The notes: generated by a model not told the origin, from the letters alone. Positions 14,476 through 24,233 are shown, counted from the first letter of the stretch. The stretch: DNA of 40,254 nucleotides from Nocardiaceae bacterium (GCA_021372355.1 JAJFUQ010000111.1:1-40254), one strand, 5' to 3'. Translations and numbers: made by a program.

Positions 14476-15791
14476 CTCTTGCCGTCGAGCCGGAGACGTT
14501 CTATGAGGCGGGTCGGAAGTGTTTCGCGCTCGCGGACGAATTGCACAAAGCTGCGAGCCAAGCCCACCAAACCCTGGCTGCGACCGGAACCATGTCCGGC
14601 TCGTACGACTCCGGGCTGGCCTGGGGCGGTTCCTACGACAAGGCCGCGGGCGATGCCCTGCAGACGGCTGCGGCGCTGGTCGATGCGTTGCACAACTACG
14701 GGTCGGTCCTGACGCAATCGGGATTCAATTACGACTGCGCCGAGTACGACGCGACGATCAACGGCAGTAGTCCGCCTCAGATGCCGTCGATGCCAAGTGC
14801 CCCGAAAGCGCTTTCGACGAGTGTTCCGTCTGCGAGGGGCGGACATAGCGACGGATTGGTCGACAAGATCATCGGGCTCGCTGCCGCCATCGGAGTCGAT
14901 GTCCCGAACGGGGACACCGACAAACTGGGCGATGCAGGTGTTGGTTGGCGAGGACTGGCGAGCCTCAAAATCGAGGTCGCCGAAATCGCTCGGACCTTGG
15001 CGTCCGTCGAAGCGCCCGAGGTCGACTTCATCAATGACGACATCGACGAGCTATCGAGCGCGATCGATGAGCTCCTGGGGTCTTGCAAGGACCTCGAGCA
15101 AGGCTGCGTCGACTATCAGACAGCTACGCATGAGATTCGGGAGACGATCGCGGGCTTCGTTGAGGACCTGGCCTTAGAGCTCGGGACGGACATCGCCATC
15201 TCGGTGCTGTCGTCGTTCATCAGCCTGGGTGTCGGCGCAGGAATTGGAATCGCTAAGGCGGGTCTCGCGATCGCGAAATCAGGTCACTTGATTGCCGTGG
15301 CGATCGGCGGATGGAAGACCGAAAAGCGGATCGCTGAGGGCCTCAAGGACGTTCGGGAAGTCAAGCGGGCGAAGGAGACTGCGGAGCGGCTTAAGGAGCT
15401 GGGGAAGGATGGGAAGAAGGGACTTGACGGGGACAAGCCGAAGGTGAGCGGTGCTCCAGCAGTCAAGGAATTGCCGCGATTCCAGGCAACGAAATTCCGC
15501 GACACAGAAAAGTTGGAGGACCACTTCGAAAGGCATGCGGACGACTTCGGAGCAAAGTCGGAGGAAGAGTACACCCGGACTGCTCAGAACTTCTTGCGTG
15601 ATGCACAGACTCACCACTTCCCCGCAAGGGTCAACTCACAGGGACGAATCCGCATATACGACCCGAACACCAACACGTTTGCGACCTTCGACTCCGATGG
15701 CACAATCGTGACAATTTACAAGCCGACCTCACCGACATATTGGTCCCGCAACTCTTCGGGTTGGGGCAGCGACGTTATTTGGAGCGAATAG
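14472..15791 (+). CDS. Type VII-secreted polymorphic toxin with predicted C-terminal tRNase domain
   Basis: 439 residues from GTG 14472. Residues 1-100 are a WXG/LXG-like helical domain (EPETFYEAGRKCFALADELHKAASQAHQTLAATGTMSG), the usual export domain. A helical middle with a hydrophobic stretch (about 240-280, IAISVLSSFISLGVGAGIGIAKAGLAIAKSG) follows, then a Lys-rich linker. From about 336 the C-terminus reads KFRDTEKLEDHFERHADDFGAKSEEEY, then RIRIYDPNTNTFATFDSDGTIVTIYKPTSPTYW. This resembles CdiA-type C-terminal tRNases of the BECR nuclease fold. The toxin end is visibly less GC-rich than the N-terminal half, as expected for an exchanged toxin tip. Probably an antibacterial effector; catalytic residues not assigned. 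Confidence 0.75.
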   Translation: MTLAVEPETFYEAGRKCFALADELHKAASQAHQTLAATGTMSGSYDSGLAWGGSYDKAAGDALQTAAALVDALHNYGSVLTQSGFNYDCAEYDATINGSSPPQMPSMPSAPKALSTSVPSARGGHSDGLVDKIIGLAAAIGVDVPNGDTDKLGDAGVGWRGLASLKIEVAEIARTLASVEAPEVDFINDDIDELSSAIDELLGSCKDLEQGCVDYQTATHEIRETIAGFVEDLALELGTDIAISVLSSFISLGVGAGIGIAKAGLAIAKSGHLIAVAIGGWKTEKRIAEGLKDVREVKRAKETAERLKELGKDGKKGLDGDKPKVSGAPAVKELPRFQATKFRDTEKLEDHFERHADDFGAKSEEEYTRTAQNFLRDAQTHHFPARVNSQGRIRIYDPNTNTFATFDSDGTIVTIYKPTSPTYWSRNSSGWGSDVIWSE

Positions 15792-15816
15792 CAGTGATGA
15801 CACCCGGGACCGCACG

Positions 15817-16074
15817 ATGACTCAATACATGTGCCCGGTTTGCGGATACGACAATCTGAGCGAGCCAGCCTACGACGCCGAGGGACTCGGCAATTACGTC
15901 ATCTGCCCCAGTTGCGGTTACGAATTCGGCGTAACGGACGACGATGAAGGCATTACGACCGAAGAGTGGCGGATCCGCTGGATTGAGTCCGGAATGAAGT
16001 GGTGGTCAAAGCGGGCGAAGCCAGCCAACTGGGACCCCGTCGCTCAACTCGCCCACGTCCAACCCAAGCCCTGA
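15817..16074 (+). CDS. CPCC-type zinc protein, probable immunity protein
   Basis: 85 residues from ATG 15817. Two CxxC pairs (MCPVCGYDNL and ICPSCGYEFG) plus GITTEEWRIRWIESGMKWWSK and PANWDPVAQL match the cysteine-rich CPCC family, small zinc proteins often found next to polymorphic toxins. It begins 25 bp after the toxin stop on the same strand, the standard position for an immunity gene. It probably binds the nuclease tip in the cytoplasm; direct evidence is absent. It ends one base from the convergent TrxB-like gene. Confidence 0.75.
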   Translation: MTQYMCPVCGYDNLSEPAYDAEGLGNYVICPSCGYEFGVTDDDEGITTEEWRIRWIESGMKWWSKRAKPANWDPVAQLAHVQPKP

Positions 16075-16075
16075 G

Positions 16076-16957
16076 TCACACCCCGAAAATCAACGTCTGA
16101 ACCGCCGCATTGCCCGCCATGCTCCCCGTCGCAACGGCGGCAGCCACCTGCGGCATCGGTGCACCGACGTCACCCGCCGCAAACACACCGGGCACGTTGG
16201 TCATTGCGCGCATGTCGACGGCGACAGCGTTTAGTGACGCGGGCGTCGGGTCGGCGAACGTGACGCCGAGTTGTTGCGCGAGATCCGACCGCTGGCTCAG
16301 CGGCGCCGGAACCAGAATTCCTGTGCGCGGCAACATCGACCCGTCGTCGAAGATCACGCCTTCGAGTTCTCCGCCGACGACCGAGAGCTGGGCAACGCGC
16401 CGCGTATCGGCGCCCGGAATCTCGGACGGTTCGCCGTTCGTCAGCAGCATGACGTCGTCGCTCCAGTTCGACAGCAACTGCACGCGATGCTCGGCCATCG
16501 GGCCACCGTCGAGCACTGCCAGCGGTTGATCTTGCACTTCCCAGCCGTGGCAGAACGGACAGTGGAACACCGACCGGCCCCAGAGTTCGGCAACGCCGGG
16601 GATGTCCGGGTAGGTGTAGTCCATGCCGGCGGCGAGCACGATCCGGCGGGACCGCATGGTATCGCCGCTGTCCAGCGTCAACGTGAAGTCGTCTGCCTTG
16701 CCGGACCCCGCGACGACCGTCCCCATTTCGACGTCCACCGAGTATTTGCGCAATTCGTCGCGTCCGATGGCATACAACTCCGCGGGCGGTCGGCCGTCAT
16801 GACCCAGCAACCCGCCGATGCCATGCGCCGGCAGATTGCTCTGACGCCCCGCGTCGATGACGAGCGTCGATCGTCGCGCACGACCGAGTACGAGCGCTGC
16901 ACTCAGCCCCGCTGCGCCTCCGCCGACGACGACAACGTCCCACAATCGATCAGTCAT
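16076..16957 (-). CDS. Thioredoxin-reductase-like FAD/NAD(P) oxidoreductase
   Basis: 293 residues from ATG 16957. The FAD motif is VVVVGGGAAGLSAALVLGRARRSTLVID (GGGAAG at 12-17). The redox-active dithiol is C133-P-F-C136 in SVFHCPFCHGWE, and the C-terminal FAD motif is VPGVFAAGDVGAPMPQVAAAVATGSMAG. A CPFC pair with the HGWE context is typical of TrxB-like proteins in antibiotic and low-molecular-thiol pathways (HlmI/GliT-like) rather than housekeeping thioredoxin reductase (CATC). No thioredoxin partner lies nearby. Stop is adjacent to the convergent immunity gene. Confidence 0.87.
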   Translation of the reverse strand: MTDRLWDVVVVGGGAAGLSAALVLGRARRSTLVIDAGRQSNLPAHGIGGLLGHDGRPPAELYAIGRDELRKYSVDVEMGTVVAGSGKADDFTLTLDSGDTMRSRRIVLAAGMDYTYPDIPGVAELWGRSVFHCPFCHGWEVQDQPLAVLDGGPMAEHRVQLLSNWSDDVMLLTNGEPSEIPGADTRRVAQLSVVGGELEGVIFDDGSMLPRTGILVPAPLSQRSDLAQQLGVTFADPTPASLNAVAVDMRAMTNVPGVFAAGDVGAPMPQVAAAVATGSMAGNAAVQTLIFGV

Positions 16958-17000
16958 GACTCCACGGTGACCAGAACCGATGGCGGTGGCAAGACCAGAG

Positions 17001-18380
17001 CTAGTCGGCCAGCAACTTCTTCTGGACTTTCCCCATCGCATTGCGCGGCAAAGAGTCGACGATCCGCACCTCGCGTGGACGCTTGTGGCGCGACAAGTCG
17101 GCAGCCGTGTGCTCGATCAGCACCGCGGGCGAGACCGCCTCGCGAAGCACGACGTACGCCACGATCCGCTGACCGAGATCGTCATCGGGCAACCCGACGA
17201 CAGCTGCTTCGCTGACCGCGGGATGCCCCAGCAACGAGGTCTCGATCTCGCCGGCCCCAACCCGGTAACCACCGGTCTTGATCAGATCCGTTGACTCGCG
17301 GCCCACGATCCGATGGAATCCACCGCCGTCGATCGCTGCCACATCGCCGGTCTTGAACCATCCGTCCGCCGTCCACGACTCCGCGTCCGCGTCGGGTCTG
17401 CCGAGGTAACCGTCGAACAGCGTCGCGCCGCGAACCTGCAGGCCACCGATCGATTCACCGTCATGCTGCACGGCTCCGCCGGCATCATCGACGAGTCGCG
17501 TCTCGACGCCCTTGATTGGAAGCCCGACCCAGCCGGGGCGCCGTTCGCCATCCGCGCGAGCCGAGACGGTGATCATCGTTTCGCTCATCCCATAGCGCTC
17601 GACGGGCAGATGACCGGTCAACGAGGACAATTTCTCAAAGACAGGCACCGGCAACGCGGCGCTGCCGGAGACGAGCAACCGAGCGCCGCGGAGTTCTTCG
17701 GCCGCGCCCGGTGAGTTCGCGATGCGAGTCCAAACGGTCGGCACACCGAAGTACATCGACCCCTGGGCGGCGGCATACGCTTCGGGCGTCGGGCGGCCGG
17801 TGTGGATGAGCCGACCACCAACACGCAGCGGTCCGAGCACTCCCAGGATCAGTCCGTGCACATGAAAGAGCGGCAGTCCGTGCACGAGAACGTCGCTGCG
17901 CGTCCACTGCCAGGCATCAGCCAAACCATCGAGACCAGCAGCAATCGCACGCCGACTCAGCAGGACACCCTTTGGCCGCCCGGTCGTACCGGACGTATAG
18001 AGCACGAACGCGATGTGTGCCGGGGCCGGCTCACGGTACGTGTGCCACGACCGCGCATACCGACGCACGGGAATGCTCGGAAGGTCGCTGGAAGCCGCGG
18101 CCGGCCCCAGCCACGCCTGAGCCGCCGAGTCGCGCAGCACGTAGTCGACTTCGGCAGGACCACTGTCCGGCGGGACCGGAACAACAGTGACTCCAGCGAT
18201 CAGGCAGCCGATGACACCGACGACGGTCGTCCACGTCGGCTCAGCCAGAATCGCGACGCGCTCGGCACCGACAATCCGGTCCGCGACAGCCGTTGCGGCG
18301 CCGACCAAATCGTCTCCGCTGAACTCGACGCCATCGATGGTCACGGCGACCGGAAGCGAGCGGTCAATCGAGAGAAGCAC
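17001..18380 (-). CDS. fadD36: Acyl-CoA synthetase, FadD36-like
   Basis: 459 residues. AFVLYTSGTTGRPKGVLLS is the AMP-binding P-loop; ERYGMSETMITV and WFKTGDVAAIDGGGFHRIVGRESTDLIKTGGYRVGAGEIE are the adenylation motifs, and the C-terminal lysine motif is LPRNAMGKVQKKLL. The N-terminal part (VTIDGVEFSGDDLVGAATAVADRIVGAERVAILAEPT, then GCLIAGVTVVPVPPDSG) closely resembles mycobacterial FadD36. Short adenylating enzymes of this branch usually activate malonate-like or short acids to CoA thioesters; substrate inferred only. It is divergent from the carboxylic acid reductase, so the two may share control. Confidence 0.85.
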   Translation of the reverse strand: MLLSIDRSLPVAVTIDGVEFSGDDLVGAATAVADRIVGAERVAILAEPTWTTVVGVIGCLIAGVTVVPVPPDSGPAEVDYVLRDSAAQAWLGPAAASSDLPSIPVRRYARSWHTYREPAPAHIAFVLYTSGTTGRPKGVLLSRRAIAAGLDGLADAWQWTRSDVLVHGLPLFHVHGLILGVLGPLRVGGRLIHTGRPTPEAYAAAQGSMYFGVPTVWTRIANSPGAAEELRGARLLVSGSAALPVPVFEKLSSLTGHLPVERYGMSETMITVSARADGERRPGWVGLPIKGVETRLVDDAGGAVQHDGESIGGLQVRGATLFDGYLGRPDADAESWTADGWFKTGDVAAIDGGGFHRIVGRESTDLIKTGGYRVGAGEIETSLLGHPAVSEAAVVGLPDDDLGQRIVAYVVLREAVSPAVLIEHTAADLSRHKRPREVRIVDSLPRNAMGKVQKKLLAD

Positions 18381-18524
18381 GGCTCAACCGTAGACAGCGA
18401 TACCCCACGACGGATACCTCGCGGACTTCCTCATGCGTAACAAAGGGGTCATACAGGACCGACGGCACGCGGGACCGCAAAGATTGTTCGCACTACTAAC
18501 GATTTCGGGTTTACGGTGTCGGGT

Positions 18525-21500
18525 ATGTCAGCCGAGACGCGCAATGTGAGCGCGGTCAAGGAGCGGATCGCGCAGCTCTACGCCGAAGAGCCTCAGTTGC
18601 GTGCTGCGGTCCCCCTACCGGAGATCAGCGCCGCCATCCGGGAACCGGGCGTGAGCCTGGCTCAATCGGTCGAAACGGTCATGACTGGCTATGCCGACCG
18701 GCCGGCGGTCGGATTCCGCATGGGCCACGCGTCGCCGGATCAAGGCCTGACGCGCGACCTAGAGTTCACGACGATGACCTACGCCGAGGTCTGGGCGCGC
18801 GTGAACGCGCTCGCCGCCGCGTGGCATGCGGACTCGATTCGGCCCGGCGACCTCGTCGCGATTCTGGGCTTCACCGGACTCGACTACACGATCGTCGATC
18901 TGACCTGCGTTCACCGTGGGGCGGTGTCGGTTCCGCTCCAGACGAGTGCAGCTCAATCTCAGCTTGCGGCGATTCTCGCGGAGACCGAGCCCCGCATTCT
19001 GGCGACGAGCGCGGAACATCTCGACGATGCGGTAACCCTCGTGTTGAGCGGTTTTGCACCTGAACGTCTGCTCGTTTTCGACTCTCCAGAGCCCAGCGCT
19101 CTCGACGCCGCACGCCAACGACTCGCCTCGAGCACGGTCACCGTCGACACCCTCGACGACGCACTCGCGCGCGGACGCGAGCTCGAGCCGGTCAGCATCC
19201 ATATCGGCAGTGACGACGAACTCAGCCTCATCATCTACACGTCCGGAAGCACCGGAACGCCCAAGGGGGCGATGTACACCGAGCGCCTGGTCAAGGTGTT
19301 CTGGACGGCCCCGCCGCCCCAGGCAGCGATCAACATCAACTACTCCCCGATGAGCCATGTCCTCGGCCGCTTGACGCTTTACGGCGTCCTGGCCCGTGGC
19401 GGCACGGCGTACTTCACCGCCCGGAGCGACCTGTCGACCTTGTTCGCCGACATCGCTCTGGTGCGCCCGACTGAGCTGACCCTCGTCCCCCGCGTATGCG
19501 ACATGGTCTATCAGCGCTACCAGGCCGAAGTCTCGCGCCGGCCCGACGCCGACGTGAAAACCGAACTGCGGCAACAGTTCTTCGGCGGCCGAGTGATCAA
19601 TGCCGCGTGCGGAAGCGCACCTCTCGCGCCAGAGATGCGGAAGTTCATCGAGTCCGTGCTCGACGTTGCGCTGCATGACGGTTACGGGTCGACCGAGGCC
19701 GGACCGAGCGTTGTCATCAACAACAAAGTCCGGCGCCCACCCGTCATCGACTACCGGCTCGTCGACGTCCCCGAACTGGGCTACTTCGTCACCGACCAGC
19801 CGCATCCGCGGGGTGAGTTGTTGCTCAAAACCACCGCGATGATCCCCGGCTACTACAAGCGCCCGGACGTCACGGCGGAGATGTTCGACGCCGACGGCTT
19901 CTATCTCACGGGCGACATTGTGGCCGAGACCGGTCCGGACGAACTCGTCTACCTCGACCGCAGGAACAATGTTCTGAAGCTGTCGCAGGGTGAGTTCGTG
20001 ACCGTTGCCGCGGTCGAAGCCGCACTGTCCACAAGTCCCCTCATCCGCCAGATCTACGTGTACGGCAGCAGCGAGCGCGCCTATCTCCTCGCGGTGATCG
20101 TGCCGACCGATCCGATGACACCGCGCTCTGAGATCAGCGCTTCGATCGCACAGGCGGCCCACGAAGCCGAATTGCAGCCGTACGAGATTCCGCGCGATTT
20201 CATCATCGAGACCGAGCCCTTCACCGGCGCAAACGGCCTGCTGTCGGGAATCGGAAAGCTGTTGCGGCCCAAGCTCAAGGCACACTACGGCGAGAGGCTG
20301 GAAGAGCTCTACGCCCAACACGTCCAGGCTCGCGACGACGAGATGGCGGCAATCCGGTCGGGCGCAGGTTCGCGTCCGGTCCTGGAGACGGTCGTTCGTT
20401 CGGTCGCAGCCATTCTCGACAGCAGCGACATTCCGACCGATGTGCGATTCCTCGACCTCGGCGGTGATTCGCTCTCAGCCCTCACGCTGTCGAATCTGTT
20501 GCACGACGTGTTCGGCGTCGACGTGCCGGTCGGCGTGGTGAACCACCCGACCAACGACATCGAACAACTTGCGCGGTATGTCGATGAGAAGCTCGCCTCG
20601 CCGACGTCGTTGCCGGATGTTGTCCATCCCGATCCGGACGTGATTCGTGCTTCCGAACTGCAGCTCGAGAAGTTCATCGATCGACAGACACTGGATTCTG
20701 CGCAATCGTTGCCGATGCCTTCGGGACCGGTTCGGACAGTCCTTCTCACCGGCGCGAACGGCTACCTCGGACGATTCCTGTGCCTCGAATGGCTACAACG
20801 GTTGAAGCCCGTCGGCGGCCGACTTGTGTGCATCATTCGTGGTCCGGCCGCTCGATTGGAGAGCGTGTTCGAGAGCGACCCGGCCTTCTTGGCACAGTTT
20901 CGCGAACTCTCCGAAGGCTGCCTAGAGGTGGTCTCCGGCGATGTCGCCGAAGCGAATCTCGGACTCGATGAAGCGACCTGGAACCGGCTTGCCGGTCAAG
21001 TCGACTTGGTCGTTCACTCGGCCGCTCTGGTCAACCACGTCCTGCCGTACCGACAGCTGTTCGGTCCCAACGTGTTCGGAACCGCCGAGATCATTCGCTT
21101 TGCGATGTCCGAACGCCTCAAGCCGATCTCGTTCGTCTCGACCGTCGCCGTTGCGGCGCAATGCACGACATTCGACGAGGACGGTGACATCCGGACGATG
21201 AGCCCGTCACGTTCGGTCGGCCCGGGCTATGCGAACGGCTACGGGAACAGCAAGTGGGCCAGCGAAGTCTTGCTGCGCGAAGCCAACGACTGGTGCGGAC
21301 TTCCGGTGACGGTCTTCCGGTCGGACATGATCCTGGCGCACCCGCAATTCGCCGGTCAGCTGAACGTCCCGGACATATTCACCCGACTGCTGCTGAGCCT
21401 GGCCTCCACCGGACTGGCGCCACGTTCGTTCTACCGCAGTGGCAGCGGCCATTACGACGGTCTGCCAGCGGATTTTGTCGCACGTGCGATCACCGATCTG

Positions 21501-21845
21501 GGGTTGAGCAGGGACGGGTTCCGCACGTTCAATGTCCTCAACAACCAAGGCGCGTCGCTCGATCAATTCGTCGACTGGCTCATCGATGCCGGTCAGCCGA
21601 TTCACCGCATCGACGACTATCGCGAGTGGTTCGTGCGTTTCGAATCCCAGCTTCGCGCGATGCCGGAATCGGTCCGCGACCAGATGCTGCTTCCCTTGTT
21701 GCAGGCATTCGCGAAACCCGCCGGTGCATCGTCGTTGCCTGCCGACCGGTTCCGAGAGGCGGTCGGCGATCTGCCGACCGTGACCGCGAAGCTCATCTCG
21801 AAGTACGTTGCTGACCTGCGACTCTTGGGCCTTTTGACTCACTAG
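18525..21845 (+). CDS. car: Carboxylic acid reductase (FadD9-type)
   Basis: About 1106 residues from ATG 18525 (GTG 18516 is an alternative). Three domains: adenylation ([18 protein letters not shown] near 236-253, [39 protein letters not shown]), a carrier domain ([18 protein letters not shown] with pantetheine Ser649), and a reductase domain ([15 protein letters not shown] near 742, catalytic Tyr906 and Lys910 in YGNSK). It activates a carboxylic acid with ATP, loads it on the carrier arm and reduces it to the aldehyde with NADPH. A phosphopantetheinyl transferase must be supplied from elsewhere. It is some 60 residues shorter than the usual 1170, with all core motifs kept. Confidence 0.93.
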   Translation: MSAETRNVSAVKERIAQLYAEEPQLRAAVPLPEISAAIREPGVSLAQSVETVMTGYADRPAVGFRMGHASPDQGLTRDLEFTTMTYAEVWARVNALAAAWHADSIRPGDLVAILGFTGLDYTIVDLTCVHRGAVSVPLQTSAAQSQLAAILAETEPRILATSAEHLDDAVTLVLSGFAPERLLVFDSPEPSALDAARQRLASSTVTVDTLDDALARGRELEPVSIHIGSDDELSLIIYTSGSTGTPKGAMYTERLVKVFWTAPPPQAAININYSPMSHVLGRLTLYGVLARGGTAYFTARSDLSTLFADIALVRPTELTLVPRVCDMVYQRYQAEVSRRPDADVKTELRQQFFGGRVINAACGSAPLAPEMRKFIESVLDVALHDGYGSTEAGPSVVINNKVRRPPVIDYRLVDVPELGYFVTDQPHPRGELLLKTTAMIPGYYKRPDVTAEMFDADGFYLTGDIVAETGPDELVYLDRRNNVLKLSQGEFVTVAAVEAALSTSPLIRQIYVYGSSERAYLLAVIVPTDPMTPRSEISASIAQAAHEAELQPYEIPRDFIIETEPFTGANGLLSGIGKLLRPKLKAHYGERLEELYAQHVQARDDEMAAIRSGAGSRPVLETVVRSVAAILDSSDIPTDVRFLDLGGDSLSALTLSNLLHDVFGVDVPVGVVNHPTNDIEQLARYVDEKLASPTSLPDVVHPDPDVIRASELQLEKFIDRQTLDSAQSLPMPSGPVRTVLLTGANGYLGRFLCLEWLQRLKPVGGRLVCIIRGPAARLESVFESDPAFLAQFRELSEGCLEVVSGDVAEANLGLDEATWNRLAGQVDLVVHSAALVNHVLPYRQLFGPNVFGTAEIIRFAMSERLKPISFVSTVAVAAQCTTFDEDGDIRTMSPSRSVGPGYANGYGNSKWASEVLLREANDWCGLPVTVFRSDMILAHPQFAGQLNVPDIFTRLLLSLASTGLAPRSFYRSGSGHYDGLPADFVARAITDLGLSRDGFRTFNVLNNQGASLDQFVDWLIDAGQPIHRIDDYREWFVRFESQLRAMPESVRDQMLLPLLQAFAKPAGASSLPADRFREAVGDLPTVTAKLISKYVADLRLLGLLTH

Positions 21846-21971
21846 CAGAACGGTTCGGTCGCAGGCTGACTGCGAGTTCCTCACGATCAGGTCATCCCTC
21901 GGCGCGAGCACATTTCGTCACTACTGTCACATGTGTCACACGCAATTCCTGATCTGCACCGGGGGTAACAC

Positions 21972-22385
21972 ATGAAGAAACTTCTCAAGCGAAGCGCAGT
22001 CGCCGCTGCCGTCGTCGCGCCCCTGATGATTTCGGGCGCGGGATTCGCGAGCGCGGCAACCGCCCCGACGGTCTCGGCAACCGCGATTCCGTTCATCGGC
22101 ATCACGATGGTTCACATCTCGGGCGCTACACCGGGTGCGACCTGTGGCGCCGCGAACCAAGCGATCACCGCGCCGAGCCTGAACAGCGTCTCGAGCCTTA
22201 TAGCCAACCCGCTTCCGGCAATTCCGAACGCGAAGAAGACGGACGCTTCCGGCAATGCAGACATCTTGCTCATGAGCGGCAGCGCCACGAAGGTGCACGT
22301 CGCATGCTTCAAGCCACAGCTGCTTCCGCCGTCGCTGAACTTCCAGACCGCCGAGGCGAGCGTCAGCAGCCCCTTCGGTTCGTAG
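21972..22385 (+). CDS. Secreted small protein of unknown function
   Basis: 137 residues from ATG 21972 with GGGGGT upstream. A clear signal peptide (MKKLLKRSAVAAAVVAPLMISGAGFASAA) has an ASA-A cleavage site around residue 29. The mature part is Ser/Ala/Pro-rich with two cysteines (ATCGAAN and VACFKP) that could form one disulfide. No family recognised; small secreted proteins of this shape are common in Rhodococcus and Nocardia. A long hairpin follows the stop, marking it as a single-gene transcript. Confidence 0.8.
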   Translation: MKKLLKRSAVAAAVVAPLMISGAGFASAATAPTVSATAIPFIGITMVHISGATPGATCGAANQAITAPSLNSVSSLIANPLPAIPNAKKTDASGNADILLMSGSATKVHVACFKPQLLPPSLNFQTAEASVSSPFGS

Positions 22386-22395
22386 ATTCTTCACC

Positions 22396-22448
22396 AGTGC
22401 ACCCTGGTCGCGACAAAGCTCGAGAAGCTTCCGCGGCCAGGGTGCACT
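22396..22448 (+). terminator. Long nested hairpin, probable terminator
   Basis: Arms of 17 bases (22396-22412 and 22432-22448) pair with a single G-U-type mismatch; the loop itself contains a second stem, AAGCT (22416-22420) with AGCTT (22426-22430). It begins 10 bp after the stop of the secreted protein gene. There is no U tail, as usual in high-GC actinobacteria. Confidence 0.7.
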
Positions 22449-22478
22449 CGTGTCCGCATCAACCGGTAAACAAGGACT

Positions 22479-23177
22479 GTGAGTAATCATGTCCTCGACA
22501 ACCCGACGTGGAACTCGCTGGTCGGTAAGCACCAGCATCTGAGCTCCCGCGCGGGCAAAGCGATTCGCTACCTGCCGGATGTGTCGATCTTCGGCGGCGT
22601 CGAAGACTGGGACGATCCCGCCGCCTGGGCCGACGTCAGCTCCCTGACCAGCTCACTCGCCTTGATCGGCGAGGAGTTGACGCTGCCCGCCGATTGGGAG
22701 TTCGCGTGGCGTGGCATCGGAGTACAGATGACCGAAACCGATTCTCTTGCACCGTACTTCGATGACGCTGCTGTCGTTCTGACCGACGCCGACGTGCCCG
22801 AGATGCTCGATCTCGTGGCCCGCACGCAGCCCGGACCGTTCTCGAAGCACACGATCCGGCTCGGTACCTATCTCGGTTTTCGCGCCGAAGGTCGGCTCGT
22901 CGCAATGGCCGGCGAGCGCATGGCGCCGGAAGGATGGACCGAGATCAGCGCCGTCTGTACCGATCCGGATTTCCGAGGCCGTGGTTATGCCGAACGCCTC
23001 GTGATGTCGGTGGCGTCCGTCATTCGCGACCACGGCGATCGCTCGTATCTCCACGCGGTCGACAGCAACGTCGGCGCGATCCGGTTGTATGAACGACTCG
23101 GGTTCGAAGTGCGGCGATCGGTGACCTTCTCGAGCGTGCGGAAGGTTCGATCGTCGTCCGATCAAGGTTTCGGCTGA
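22479..23177 (+). CDS. GNAT family N-acetyltransferase (FR47-like)
   Basis: 232 residues from GTG 22479, with AAGGAC upstream. The C-terminal half has the GNAT fold: MAGERMAPEGWTEISAVCTDPDFRGRGYAERLVMSVASVIRDHG (the R-G-R-G-Y loop binds acetyl-CoA) and VDSNVGAIRLYERLGFEVRRSVTF. The N-terminal half is probably an extra domain shaping the acceptor site. Substrate unknown. Its 3' end overlaps by 16 bp a small gene on the other strand. Confidence 0.88.
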   Translation: MSNHVLDNPTWNSLVGKHQHLSSRAGKAIRYLPDVSIFGGVEDWDDPAAWADVSSLTSSLALIGEELTLPADWEFAWRGIGVQMTETDSLAPYFDDAAVVLTDADVPEMLDLVARTQPGPFSKHTIRLGTYLGFRAEGRLVAMAGERMAPEGWTEISAVCTDPDFRGRGYAERLVMSVASVIRDHGDRSYLHAVDSNVGAIRLYERLGFEVRRSVTFSSVRKVRSSSDQGFG

Positions 23178-23311
23178 TCCGCTTCGCTTCGCTTTTCGCG
23201 GTACAACTCGGCACCGAGAAGCTTTCCGAGGGGTTCCAATCCCTTGGCGACTCCCGCGGCTTCTGCGTCCTTGGCCTGCTTCTGCGCGCGGCCCTTCTCG
23301 AGCTCATCCAT
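23162..23311 (-). CDS. Small charged protein, 49 aa
   Basis: ATG at 23311 (ATG 23317 is an alternative) opens 49 codons ending at 23162, preceded by an AGGA-type site. The product is hydrophilic with about one-third charged residues (MDELEKGRAQKQAKDAEAAG, then LEPLGKLLGAELYREKRSEADQ), mostly helical, without cysteine or membrane segment. Codon choice favours G/C in third positions like the neighbours, arguing for a real gene. It lies about 40 bp downstream of the universal stress protein gene on the same strand and may be the last gene of that operon. No family recognised. Confidence 0.55.
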   Translation of the reverse strand: MDELEKGRAQKQAKDAEAAGVAKGLEPLGKLLGAELYREKRSEADQPKP

Positions 23312-23352
23312 TGTCATTCCTCATTCCTGTCGTCTGTCGTTCGGAGCAATGC

Positions 23353-24222
23353 CTACGCCAGCCCGTCGATCTCACTGCGGCACACCAGGACCGGGCACGG
23401 GCTGTGGCTCAGCAAGTACCGGCTCGTCGAACCGAGAAGGAGTGAACTCGCACGGCCCCTGCCGTGGCTTCCGACGACCACCAGTCGCGCGTCGAGCGCT
23501 TGCCGTTGCAGGGCTTCCTCCGGAGGTGCCGCGACCACGACCTTCGTCACCTCGACGTCGGGATACTTCTCCGACCAGCCCGCCAGGCATTCCGCGAGCA
23601 CCGCATCTTCCGCCGGGCTGCCGACGTCCAGTTCGTCCGGGATCAGGACGCCGGGATCCCACGCATGCACGGCACGAAGATCTGTGCGATATCTGCTGGC
23701 CATCTCGAAGGCGTGCTCGACCGCGATCTTACTGAGGGGACTGCCGTCGACGCCGACGACGACCGGCCCATCGAAAGGCTCACCGCGCCAGACCACAACG
23801 GGGCATTCGGCGTGGTTGACCACGCGCGCGGTCGTCGAGCCGACGATGAGCGATTCCACGGACATCTTGTGATGCGCGCCGACCACGATCATCTGCGCGT
23901 GTCGGCTCCACGCCAAGAGCGCCAGGTCCGCCGGCGCATAGTTGCTCCACGTCGAGACTTCGACGTCCGGAAAGTTCTCGGACAGAAGCTTTTTCAGCTG
24001 CTCGAGAAACTTCATCGCATCCGCCGATTGGCTGCTGAACAGCGGAACTTCAGTCGGCGCCAGCACGTCGACGGAGTAGTAAGCCGGTACCACGATGGCA
24101 TGGGCGAGCACAAGTGGTACGTGCATGCGCTCAGCCAGATCAGCGGCCCACAGCGCCACCTTGTCCGAGGTTCCTGATTCGTCCACTCCGACGACGATGG
24201 ACGTTCGGTCTGCGAGGGTCAT
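23353..24222 (-). CDS. Universal stress protein, two tandem Usp domains
   Basis: 289 residues from ATG 24222. Each half carries the ATP-binding signature: IVVGVDESG with GAHHKMSVESLIVGSTTARVVNHAECPVVV (about residues 9-148), and VVVGVDGSP with GSHGRGRASSLLLGSTSRYLLSHSPCPVLV (about 155-283). Tandem-domain Usps of this size are induced by hypoxia through DosR in M. tuberculosis (for example Rv1996, next to the ATPase gene ctpF). It follows the hibernation factor by 11 bp and should be co-transcribed from the DosR-like pair at 25069-25105. Confidence 0.92.
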   Translation of the reverse strand: MTLADRTSIVVGVDESGTSDKVALWAADLAERMHVPLVLAHAIVVPAYYSVDVLAPTEVPLFSSQSADAMKFLEQLKKLLSENFPDVEVSTWSNYAPADLALLAWSRHAQMIVVGAHHKMSVESLIVGSTTARVVNHAECPVVVWRGEPFDGPVVVGVDGSPLSKIAVEHAFEMASRYRTDLRAVHAWDPGVLIPDELDVGSPAEDAVLAECLAGWSEKYPDVEVTKVVVAAPPEEALQRQALDARLVVVGSHGRGRASSLLLGSTSRYLLSHSPCPVLVCRSEIDGLA

Positions 24223-24233
24223 GGCCGTGACTT

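Noticed and set aside
18759..20321. Long open frame antisense to the carboxylic acid reductase
   Set aside because: The reductase frame has all domain motifs; the antisense frame is a high-GC shadow.
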